The notes under the pieces: model-generated
The model's input: only the letters and a program-made list of their open reading frames with translations
Database searches by the model: none
Told to the model about the DNA's origin: nothing
Shown: positions 1-6,037 of the stretch, one piece after another
Position numbering within the stretch: the first letter of the stretch is position 1
Layout of the letters: each line of letters begins with the position of its first letter
Made by a program: the position numbers and the translations under genes
Source of the DNA: a bacterium
Lineage (GTDB): Bacteria; Latescibacterota; UBA2968
Direction of reading: 5' to 3'
NCBI GenBank assembly: GCA_027296045.1
Contig: JAPUJS010000396.1
Location: forward strand, 1 to 7,794
Length of the DNA stretch: 7,794 bases

Positions 1-1379
1 TAGTTCTCGTCGATCCACCAGATACCCTGCTTGTAGGAGTTCTCCCAGTAGTCGGTCTGATACTGTTTGGAGGCCTGCTTAATCCCTCCCGCAACGAATC
101 TGTTGAAATATACATACTGGTTTGGATGCAGGCGGATCATATCCCAGAGGGTAATGCCGGTTAGCAGGGCAAGCAATCCGATCAGACTGAGGCGCAAAAC
201 AGGCGGCAAATTCTTTTTGAGAGCCTGGTGAATACTGGCTGCTGCAATGAGTGCAACAGGCGGTAATACAAATAGAAAATGCCGGAAGCCGTCGTAAAGC
301 GGGGAGCCTTTTAATATGACATAGACCAGGGGGAAAAACGCACTGAGGCTCAAGATGGACCACGGAAGGATGGGGGTGTTGAGGGGTTGAGAATGTCGCA
401 AGACAGCCAGCGCGATGATCGGGGCGATTGCCAGGCCGATGAAAAGGAATTCGGGAGAACTGATCAGGAACCATTTGGGCGCATAATACCAGGGTACGTC
501 AACGCTGCTTAATGGCCGGCCCTCGAAAAAGGTAGTGTTGTGCCGCGTGAAGTCCGAGAAAAACCGAAGCACCTGGATGGGATATGTGAAGGGTTCGATC
601 AATGCTCTTGGCCAGAAGGCGAGCATGGAGGTCCAGGCAATGGCAAAAATCGCCGTGGTTTGGGTTACAAAGTTGCGGAGCAACGAGAGGCGGGTCCGGC
701 GATCGGCAGGGCGTGCTAAGTTGAGATAGCGAATGAAAAACGCGAGTCCGAGATAGACAAACAGGAGCAGACCGCCGAAACGAACGCCGAGTGCAAGACC
801 GATGGCGAGGCCTGTTTTCCAGACCTGTTTCCAGGGCAGGTCCGGCAGCATGCCCACACTGCGAATCAGGTGATAGAGGGAGAGCAAGTAGCAAACGGCA
901 AAGGGGATATCTTTGGGATTGTTGAAGCTGTGGCCGTAGTAACGAGGCGTGAGGATCAGGAAGAGCGCGGCCAGAAACCCAACGCCGGGCGAGCCGATGT
1001 GGGCACCGAGGCGATAGATGATCCCGATGCCTAAAAGGCCGATGAGGGCGTTGCACAGGTGGCGGGTTTCGAAGCGGTCGAACGGCAGCAGGCGCGTAAG
1101 AGGATAGACCAGGGTGTCGAAGAGGCCGCCGTAGCGTTCCAGGTCGATGGTTCTGATGCGGTTGAAGAATTCGGGATCCTGGAAGCCACTCCGGAACCAG
1201 TCAAAAATGGCTTTGCCATATTCTGCCTGAGGCGGCTCATCGATGGTGATGCCGTAGTCCGTAAAGGTGAGCAGCACAACAATCAACTGGACCAGAATCA
1301 GGAAGGCCGTGCAGCAGGTCCAGGTCGATCGTTTTTTTCCGAAGATTCGGATGGGATCCGGTAATTTTAAAGCGATCAT
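1..1379 (-). CDS. GT39/ArnT-type membrane glycosyltransferase, C-terminus beyond the left edge
   Basis: The frame is open from the ATG at 1379 through base 1, giving 459 complete residues and no stop. A basic N-terminus (residues 1-19) is followed by a first membrane segment (about 22-40) and a loop with the acidic pair D47-E48 in TIDEPPQAEYG. This matches the catalytic Asp/Glu position of GT-C enzymes (GT39, ArnT, PMT), which move a sugar from a polyprenyl-phosphate donor. Further hydrophobic segments lie near 108-125, 133-147, 190-216, 238-256, 308-327, 340-356, 366-382 and 394-412. Family-like motifs are PRYYGHSFNNPKDIPF (145-160), YDGFRHFLFVLPP (362-374) and NQYVYFN (420-426) before a soluble C-terminal part. 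It would act in the inner membrane on a lipid or surface glycan; the acceptor is unknown. The ATG has no clear Shine-Dalgarno, although a 20-codon ORF ends 10 nt upstream. It lies 108 nt after mmsA in the same direction, so it may be the operon tail or a separate unit. Confidence 0.85.
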   Translation of the reverse strand, partial: MIALKLPDPIRIFGKKRSTWTCCTAFLILVQLIVVLLTFTDYGITIDEPPQAEYGKAIFDWFRSGFQDPEFFNRIRTIDLERYGGLFDTLVYPLTRLLPFDRFETRHLCNALIGLLGIGIIYRLGAHIGSPGVGFLAALFLILTPRYYGHSFNNPKDIPFAVCYLLSLYHLIRSVGMLPDLPWKQVWKTGLAIGLALGVRFGGLLLFVYLGLAFFIRYLNLARPADRRTRLSLLRNFVTQTTAIFAIAWTSMLAFWPRALIEPFTYPIQVLRFFSDFTRHNTTFFEGRPLSSVDVPWYYAPKWFLISSPEFLFIGLAIAPIIALAVLRHSQPLNTPILPWSILSLSAFFPLVYVILKGSPLYDGFRHFLFVLPPVALIAAASIHQALKKNLPPVLRLSLIGLLALLTGITLWDMIRLHPNQYVYFNRFVAGGIKQASKQYQTDYWENSYKQGIWWIDEN

Positions 1380-1389
1380 AGCAGGAAAA

Positions 1390-1452
1390 CTAACGCGTTT
1401 CGGAGAGACGTTGTTTCTGGATTTTAAACCGTTCTTCAAAGCGTTTGCGCAT
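1390..1452 (-). CDS. Possible 20-residue leader peptide before the glycosyltransferase
   Basis: In the gap between mmsA and the glycosyltransferase, an ATG at 1452 opens a 20-residue, strongly charged peptide, MRKRFEERFKIQKQRLSETR, ending in TAG 10 nt before the glycosyltransferase ATG. There is no Shine-Dalgarno in front of it (CCACACCTCA precedes the ATG). I recognise no family. It could be a translated leader that delivers ribosomes to the glycosyltransferase start, which also lacks a Shine-Dalgarno. It could equally be chance: an ORF this short in a 108-nt gap is unremarkable. Confidence 0.15.
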   Translation of the reverse strand: MRKRFEERFKIQKQRLSETR

Positions 1453-1487
1453 TGAGGTGTGGAAATTAGGGGGAGACGCCAGTCTGG

Positions 1488-2969
1488 TTAGAAGAAGCGT
1501 TTCTTGGTTTCGATCCAACGGCTGATGGTGACTTTCTGGCGGGTGAAGAAGGAGACTCCTTCGTGGCCTTGCACGTGGAGATCGCCGAAAAAGGAGTTGT
1601 TCCAGCCCGAGAAGGGGAAGAAGGCCATTGGGGCCGGGACGCCGACGTTGATGCCGACCATTCCGGCGTTGACGCTGTGGCGGAACTTGCGGGCGGCGGC
1701 TCCGCTTTGTGTGAAGAGCACGGCGGCGTTTCCAAAACCGCTGTTGTTGCAATATTCGATGGCCGTGTCGAGATCGGCTGTGCGCATGGTGGAAAGCACG
1801 GGGCCGAAGATCTCTTCTTGGGCGATGCTCATTTGCGGTGTGACGTGGTCGAAGATGGTGGGGCCCAGGTAGAAGCCTTCGGGGGTGTCTTCGACCCGAA
1901 CTTCTCGGCCGTCGACGAGAAGATCGGCACCTTCGGAAATTCCGTTTTGGATGTGCTGATGGATATTGTCGAGGTGCGCTTTTGTGACCACAGGACCCAT
2001 CTGGGCGTCGGGGTCCCGGTCGGTGGGACCGACCCGTAAATGCCGCGCGGCATTGCTCAGGAGGGGCATAAATTCCTCTCCGGCCTGATCGATGCATACC
2101 AGGGCACTGCCGGCCATGCAGCGTTCTCCGGCGCAGCCATAGGCCGATCCCATAATGGCATCGATGGTGCTGTCGGGTTCGGCGTCGGGAAGGACGATCA
2201 GGTAGTTTTTGGCACCCCCGGAAGATTGGACGCGTTTGCCGTTTTGGGTTGCGGTTTCATAGATATATCTGGCAATAGGTGTGGATCCGACAAAGGAGAC
2301 CGTTTTGACATCCGGGTGTGTGAGCAGGGTATCGACGGCCTCTTTGCCCCCGTGTATGAGATTGAGCACCCCAGGAGGCAGGCCCGCTTCTTGCAGGAGT
2401 TCGACCAGCCGGATGCAGCTTAAGGGTACTTTTTCGGAGGGTTTGAGCACAAAGGTATTGCCGCACACCAGGGCGATCGGGAAGGTCCACATCGGGACCA
2501 TGATGGGGAAGTTAAACGGTGAGATGCTCACGCTGACGCCAAGGGGCTGGCGGATGGTGTCGCAGTCGATGTTGCGGGCGATGTTTTCAAGCGATTCACC
2601 CATCAGGAAGGAGGGGGCACCGCAGGCAAATTCGACGACTTCGATGCCGCGGCGGACGGAGCCCCGGGACTCGTCGAGGGTTTTGCCGTTTTCGCGGGTG
2701 ACGATCTGGGAGAGTTCTCCAAAATGTTTTTCGAGCAATTCTTTGAAGCGGAACATCACCTGGACACGGTCGGTGGCAGGGGTATTCGCCAATTCGGGAA
2801 ACGCGGCAGCGGCTGCTTCGACGGCTTTGCTGGCTTCCTCCTGACCGCACATCGGGGTTGCGCTGATCTGGGTGCCATCGGAGGGATTGTAAACAGGCGA
2901 TGTTTCGGTGGCACTTGAGATGATCCATTCGCCGTTGATGAAAAGCGGACAGGGGGCTTGTTCGGGCAT
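1488..2969 (-). CDS. mmsA: Methylmalonate-semialdehyde dehydrogenase (CoA-acylating)
   Basis: The 493-residue enzyme oxidises methylmalonate semialdehyde (or malonate semialdehyde) with NAD+ and CoA to propionyl-CoA (or acetyl-CoA) and CO2. It serves valine, inositol or beta-alanine breakdown in the cytoplasm. The aldehyde dehydrogenase fold is full length. Visible motifs are SPFNFP with N153, the cofactor-binding Lys in VLKPSEK (K176), FVGSTPIARYIYE at about 226, SGGAKN at 250-255 and the catalytic Cys284 in AGERCMA. The general-base Glu of ordinary ALDHs is absent from the GGAKN segment, as is typical of this CoA-dependent subfamily. EEIFGPV and the C-terminal PFSGWNNSFFGDLHVQG...FFTRQKV block are also characteristic. 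The start is set at 2969, because a GGAG at 2979-2976 lies 6 nt upstream of that ATG; the in-frame ATG at 2981 has no site. The gene follows phyH after 186 nt that hold a palindromic repeat. IolA of inositol catabolism is the same family, but no other inositol gene is present. Confidence 0.95.
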   Translation of the reverse strand: MPEQAPCPLFINGEWIISSATETSPVYNPSDGTQISATPMCGQEEASKAVEAAAAAFPELANTPATDRVQVMFRFKELLEKHFGELSQIVTRENGKTLDESRGSVRRGIEVVEFACGAPSFLMGESLENIARNIDCDTIRQPLGVSVSISPFNFPIMVPMWTFPIALVCGNTFVLKPSEKVPLSCIRLVELLQEAGLPPGVLNLIHGGKEAVDTLLTHPDVKTVSFVGSTPIARYIYETATQNGKRVQSSGGAKNYLIVLPDAEPDSTIDAIMGSAYGCAGERCMAGSALVCIDQAGEEFMPLLSNAARHLRVGPTDRDPDAQMGPVVTKAHLDNIHQHIQNGISEGADLLVDGREVRVEDTPEGFYLGPTIFDHVTPQMSIAQEEIFGPVLSTMRTADLDTAIEYCNNSGFGNAAVLFTQSGAAARKFRHSVNAGMVGINVGVPAPMAFFPFSGWNNSFFGDLHVQGHEGVSFFTRQKVTISRWIETKKRFF

Positions 2970-2998
2970 GGTGGACTCCATCTGTTAGGGGGTAGCAG

Positions 2999-3068
2999 GC
3001 CCTCACCCCGTCTTCGGGTGCCTGGACGGCAACCCGGAGACATCCCTCTCCCACCTGTGGGAGAGGGG
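2999..3068. repeat. Palindromic intergenic repeat (CCCTCTCCCA stem)
   Basis: CCCTCTCCCA (3044-3053) and TGGGAGAGGG (3058-3067) form a perfect 10-bp stem with a 4-base loop. Upstream, CACCCCG/CGGGTG (3004-3020) forms a smaller stem with one bulged base, preceded by CCCTCACCCC (3000-3009). From memory, CCCTCACCCC...CCCTCTCCCA...TGGGAGAGGG is a common REP-like intergenic palindrome found in many unrelated bacteria. It sits between phyH and mmsA. There is no U-run, so it is not a classical terminator, but a stem in the mRNA could protect the upstream message or dampen read-through into mmsA. Confidence 0.75.
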
Positions 3069-3120
3069 ACTGAGGCGCTATTGGTTTGGAGGTGAAGGTT
3101 TTGGGATCGGTTTGTCGATT

Positions 3121-3151
3121 GCCCAATTTGTATGGTTAAAATTTATAGGGC
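3121..3151 (-). other. AT-rich imperfect inverted repeat after phyH, with a possible weak -10
   Basis: Starting 4 nt after the phyH stop, GCCC and AATTT (3121-3129) pair with AAATT (3139-3143) and GGGC (3148-3151) on either side of a 9-base loop; four bases are unpaired on one arm. On the minus strand the same patch reads CCCTATAAATTTTAACC, and TATAAA could serve as a -10 for mmsA. The hexamer 17 bp further upstream is TTAGAA, only 3 of 6 matches to consensus. Either a weak hairpin or a weak internal promoter is possible; neither is well supported. Confidence 0.25.
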
Positions 3152-3155
3152 TTTA

Positions 3156-3923
3156 TCAGGCTGTTTCTAACTGGACGCTGTCCGGTCGATTGCCAACAGA
3201 GGGCGGGGCCAGGATGCGTTTTTGTTGTTCGGTGAGGCCTTCAAATTCGTCTAGATTGTAGTAGTTTTGCGACCAGGAGGAATGCCCGGGGCTGAATTTG
3301 AAGAGGAGGGATCGGCGCTCGTGATCGGCGTTCCAGCGGGAGGTGCCGTGGATGAGGGCTTCGGTGAAGATGACAACGTCTCCGGCTTCGACTTCGGGCC
3401 GGGCGACGTAGTGTGCCGGGCGCTCGAAACTGCGTACCTCGTCGGGAACGTTCAAGGGCAAGTTGGATTTGTGCGATCCGGGGATGCAGGTGAATCCACC
3501 GGCACCTTTTTTTGCGGGCGCGAGATTATAGGTGAACACCGTGAGGCCGTTGCGCATGACGCCGTCTCGATATTTGTACCAGTGGTCGCCTGCGCGTTGG
3601 GTTGCATATTCGATGTCGCCGCCGTGGAGGTGTCCCCTCTGGGCACCTTTTTTCATGAAAATAGCGTAGTCGTGATCGGCACGAAATTTGGGGCCGAGGA
3701 GTTCGATCAGATACGGTACGATATTGGGGTGATCGAAAAGATTTTGGCAGAAGGGGTCCCACTGGGAGACTCTGGAGCCGCCTCGAAAGCCTTTGTCGTT
3801 GTATTCTTTGGGCAAGACGCGGTCGGCAATTTCGTTGAGGCGGTCGATCTCGTCCTGGGAAAGGACGTTTTTGACGATTAGATATCCTTCGAGGTCAAAC
3901 ATGAATTTTTCTTCGGGGGTCAT
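3156..3923 (-). CDS. Phytanoyl-CoA dioxygenase (PhyH) family protein with an HxG-type iron site
   Basis: The 255-residue protein belongs to the Fe(II)/2-oxoglutarate oxygenase family PhyH, whose members hydroxylate, or sometimes halogenate, small molecules. The double-stranded beta-helix runs from about residue 70 to 215. Family marks are MTPEEKFMFDLEGYLIVKNV at the N-terminus, GHLHGGD (97-103), NGLTVFTYNL (125-134), GGFTCIPGSHKSN (142-154), the distal His192 in ALIHGTSRW, and Arg203/204 in ERRSLLFKFSPG for 2-oxoglutarate. The proximal motif is normally HxD; here H100 is followed by G101-G102, with D103 one place too late. From memory this LHGG form is usual in the PhyH relatives abundant in Poribacteria and Latescibacterota. 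The start at 3923 is chosen over the ATG at 3932 because AGGAG (3937-3933) lies 9 nt before the former and directly abuts the latter. It follows the sulfatase by 12 nt and is likely translationally coupled to it. The substrate is unknown. Confidence 0.88.
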   Translation of the reverse strand: MTPEEKFMFDLEGYLIVKNVLSQDEIDRLNEIADRVLPKEYNDKGFRGGSRVSQWDPFCQNLFDHPNIVPYLIELLGPKFRADHDYAIFMKKGAQRGHLHGGDIEYATQRAGDHWYKYRDGVMRNGLTVFTYNLAPAKKGAGGFTCIPGSHKSNLPLNVPDEVRSFERPAHYVARPEVEAGDVVIFTEALIHGTSRWNADHERRSLLFKFSPGHSSWSQNYYNLDEFEGLTEQQKRILAPPSVGNRPDSVQLETA

Positions 3924-3932
3924 TGCGTGCAT

Positions 3933-3938
3933 CTCCTA
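3933..3938 (-). promoter_or_regulatory. phyH ribosome-binding site overlapping the sulfatase stop
   Basis: On the minus strand TAGGAG combines the sulfatase stop codon (TAG, 3938-3936) with the AGGAG Shine-Dalgarno of phyH (3937-3933). Ribosomes ending the sulfatase clear or occupy the phyH start region, which points to coupled translation. It also decides the phyH start at 3923, because spacing to the earlier ATG is zero. Confidence 0.7.
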
Positions 3939-5396
3939 ACTTTTTTCACCATGTTTGCGGAATGTCGGCTCTTCTCCGGGGACCGGAGAATTGTCGAAGG
4001 CCCCCCGGCTGAGAACGGCTTCTTTGCCGCCAAAGGAATCGATTATGGCCTGTTGGTCGGCCTTGGCGCGAGCGTCTGTTTCTTCTGGATCGAGGATTTC
4101 TCGAAGTTGCGATTCGAAGTTCTGGAGGACCGATTGGTGATCCGGGGAGGCTGATAGGTCGTTGCACTCTTCCGGGTCTGTGTCGAGATCGAAGAGCTGT
4201 GGCAGATCGTTTACGTAATAGGTGTATTTGTACTGTTGGTTTCGCAGCATATAGAAAGCGTTTCGTGTGCCCACTGCATGATATTCGCTGAAGACGGTGC
4301 GGTCCCGGTCTGTATCCCGGGCGATGGATAGGAGGGAATCTCCCGGCAGGTCGCTGTCTTCTTCATGGGGCTTTGCACCGACGGTTTCCAGAATTGTGGG
4401 AAAGCTATCGATCAGGGAGATGGGTGTGTTGACCACCTTGCCCTCGGGGATGTCGGGGCCGGACATGAGGAAGGGGATGCCGGCGGCTTCTTCATACATT
4501 GTAAATTTGCCATAAAGACCGCGTCCTCCCAGATGTTCGCCGTGATCGGTGGTGTAGACAATGCGGGTATTTTCTGTAAGACCGGTTTCTTCCAAGACCG
4601 TGAGAACACGGCCGATCTGGCGGTCCAGGAAGGTGCACACGCCGTAGTAGGCGGCGTTCATTTTGTGAATGGTTTCTTCGTCAAACTGCGGGGCAAAGGT
4701 GAAGAAGCGGCGGAAGTATTCCTGGGCCGGGTGGTCGGGCCAGTCTGCTTCGCGCCACTGTGGTTGGTACGGAAGTTCCTTGTTTTCATAAGAATTGAAA
4801 TCTTCGGGTGGAGAGATGTAGGGCGGGTGTGGGCAGACGAAGGAGAGGAAAAGGGCCCAGGGTTTTTCGTCGTTTTGATGTTCTTGGAGCCATTTACAAC
4901 CGTTGTCTGCGTTGCGTTGATCGTATTGGAGGTAGGAGGAGTCTCCGGGACCTGCCCCGTCGATGCCGGGACGCTTGTTGCGAAACGGGGGATCTTCGCG
5001 AATACAGCCCAATAGATCTCCGACCCCTTCTACGACATTGAGGGGCTCGATTTCTTCGCTAAACCCGTGGTCGCAGCCCTGGCCTTTGAAGTGTAGCTTG
5101 CCGATGGAGGTGGCGTTGAATCCCTGCTCGCGGAGGCGGTGGTGCCAGGAAGGGGTGCTGCCGTCATAGGAGTGGGCATTGTCCCAGGACCCGATTTGAT
5201 GGACATAGCGGCCTGCGGCGAGAGCGGCCCGGACGGGCACACAAATGGCGCAGTTGGTATAGGCGTTGGTAAATCGGGTGCCGCCTTCGGCCAGGCGGTC
5301 GAGGTTGGGGGTTTGCACCACAGGATTGCCGTAGCAGCCCATCACGCGGTAGTTGTGCTGATCGGAAATGATGTAGAGCATGTTGGTGGGTTTCAT
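3936..5396 (-). CDS. Formylglycine-dependent sulfatase (arylsulfatase/choline-sulfatase-like)
   Basis: The 486-residue protein is a type I sulfatase, hydrolysing a sulfate ester to an alcohol and sulfate. The formylglycine motif C52-V-P-V-R56 fits the CxPxR rule for conversion of Cys52 by a formylglycine-generating enzyme, although Val replaces the common Ser at the fourth place. Metal and active-site residues seen are D12-Q13 in the N-terminal IISDQHN, K100 and H102 in SIGKLHFKG, H190 in VCPHPPY, D284-H285 in TTDHGEH and K297 in GKFTMYEE. The Asp-Gln pair instead of Asp-Asp and the NLDRLAEGGTRFTNAYTNCAI region recall choline-sulfatase and phosphonate monoester hydrolase relatives. Length is normal. 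No signal peptide is visible (MKPTNMLYII begins the core strand), so it probably acts in the cytoplasm on an imported small substrate rather than an extracellular polymer. AAGGA (5407-5403) stands 6 nt before the ATG. No sulfatase-maturation gene is in the window. The exact substrate cannot be told. Confidence 0.93.
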   Translation of the reverse strand: MKPTNMLYIISDQHNYRVMGCYGNPVVQTPNLDRLAEGGTRFTNAYTNCAICVPVRAALAAGRYVHQIGSWDNAHSYDGSTPSWHHRLREQGFNATSIGKLHFKGQGCDHGFSEEIEPLNVVEGVGDLLGCIREDPPFRNKRPGIDGAGPGDSSYLQYDQRNADNGCKWLQEHQNDEKPWALFLSFVCPHPPYISPPEDFNSYENKELPYQPQWREADWPDHPAQEYFRRFFTFAPQFDEETIHKMNAAYYGVCTFLDRQIGRVLTVLEETGLTENTRIVYTTDHGEHLGGRGLYGKFTMYEEAAGIPFLMSGPDIPEGKVVNTPISLIDSFPTILETVGAKPHEEDSDLPGDSLLSIARDTDRDRTVFSEYHAVGTRNAFYMLRNQQYKYTYYVNDLPQLFDLDTDPEECNDLSASPDHQSVLQNFESQLREILDPEETDARAKADQQAIIDSFGGKEAVLSRGAFDNSPVPGEEPTFRKHGEKS

Positions 5397-5415
5397 TCAG
5401 AATCCTTATTGAAAG

Positions 5416-5979
5416 TTACGATGGATTGACCCAGTGTTCCATGACAGGACCATTTTCTCCGTAGACGGGATCGGCCGGTGGCAGGGGAACGTTCGGGATA
5501 TTTTGAAGCGCTTGTTTGTGTTCGCCGGCCCCTTCCCGGCACAGGTCCCAGCCTGGGCCGGGGGGATAGGCACCTACGACCAGGAGGTCGGAGCTGGCAC
5601 CCAGGTTTTTATGGCCCACTCCGGCGGGGAGGACCATGACGTCGCCGGGGTGTACGTCGAGGGTGATGCCGCCTTCGCCGCCCAGTTTGACTTTGGCGGT
5701 GCCCCGGCAGATACAGAGGACTTCGTGGGCGGTGCTGTGGTAGTGGTGGAAGGAGTAGATGCCGTTGCGCCAGGAGCTTTTCCAACCGTTGGCGTGGAAG
5801 ACGGTTTCGGCGTTGACAGCGGGGTCTCCTTCGGAGGGCGGGATGGCGTTCTGGTAGACCAGAAGCGGGAGTTGCTGGTTGTTGGGGATGATGCCATCGT
5901 CTTTTAGAGGTTGGACGATGACTTTAGGATTCTGGACGATGTCGTTTAATCGGGCGTCTGAGTGGATGTATGTGCTCAT
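5416..5979 (-). CDS. YjlB-like cupin protein
   Basis: The 187-residue single-domain cupin resembles Bacillus YjlB, a family with no settled function. Cupin motif 1 is complete: G73 leads to H79-Y-H81, then E86 and G93 (FHHYHSTAHEVLCICRG). Motif 2 is GDVMVLPAGVGH with H123. H79, H81, E86 and H123 would bind one metal ion. YjlB-type features after the barrel are VVGAYPPGPGWDL (134-146) and VPLPPADPVYG (164-174). No signal peptide is present. The frame stays open upstream of the chosen ATG as far as 6207, but that part runs through a repeat and the SRPBCC gene. The ATG at 5979 has GGGGG 7 nt upstream, supplied by the repeat, and yields the family-like N-terminus. The sulfatase begins 19 nt downstream, so the two are probably co-transcribed. 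A metal-dependent isomerase, dioxygenase or binding role is possible; none can be chosen. Confidence 0.85.
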   Translation of the reverse strand: MSTYIHSDARLNDIVQNPKVIVQPLKDDGIIPNNQQLPLLVYQNAIPPSEGDPAVNAETVFHANGWKSSWRNGIYSFHHYHSTAHEVLCICRGTAKVKLGGEGGITLDVHPGDVMVLPAGVGHKNLGASSDLLVVGAYPPGPGWDLCREGAGEHKQALQNIPNVPLPPADPVYGENGPVMEHWVNPS

Positions 5980-5986
5980 GGTTGAA

Positions 5987-6017
5987 CCCCCTTTGCCCCT
6001 TCTCTGAAGGGGAAATT
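5987..6017. repeat. Small palindromic repeat carrying the cupin ribosome-binding site
   Basis: CCCCTTC (5996-6002) and GAAGGGG (6006-6012) form a perfect 7-bp stem around a 3-base loop. On the minus strand the element reads AATTTCCCCTTC, loop, GAAGGGGC, AAAGGGGG. From memory this form (C-run, short hairpin, AAAGGGGG) is a widespread intergenic repeat type in several phyla. Here its G-run (5991-5987) is the only Shine-Dalgarno-like sequence in front of the cupin ATG at 5979, with 7 nt spacing. It is unlike the repeat at 2999-3068. Confidence 0.6.
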
Positions 6018-6037
6018 GTTGCGGGTTTTGCGATGAT

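Noticed and set aside
1390..2097. 235-residue minus-strand ORF overlapping mmsA
   Set aside because: It lies in another frame of mmsA, is extremely rich in Arg and Pro, and has no recognisable domain; it is a shadow of the real gene. Only its last 20 codons fall outside mmsA.
2970..2981. mmsA starting at the ATG at 2981
   Set aside because: No ribosome-binding site precedes it, while GGAG within these very codons is correctly spaced for the ATG at 2969.
3044..3067. Rho-independent terminator for phyH
   Set aside because: The stem is strong but no T-run follows on either strand, and the sequence looks like a dispersed intergenic repeat.
2999..3068. Part of a CRISPR array
   Set aside because: There is a single palindrome with no regularly spaced direct repeats and no cas genes.
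3267..3881. 204-residue plus-strand ORF opposite phyH
   Set aside because: It is antisense to a confidently assigned enzyme; its Gly/Val/Phe-rich composition mirrors the phyH codons, and it has no ribosome-binding site.
3936..5396. Secreted polysaccharide sulfatase
   Set aside because: The first strand of the catalytic core begins at residue 6 and no signal peptide or lipobox precedes it, so export is not supported.
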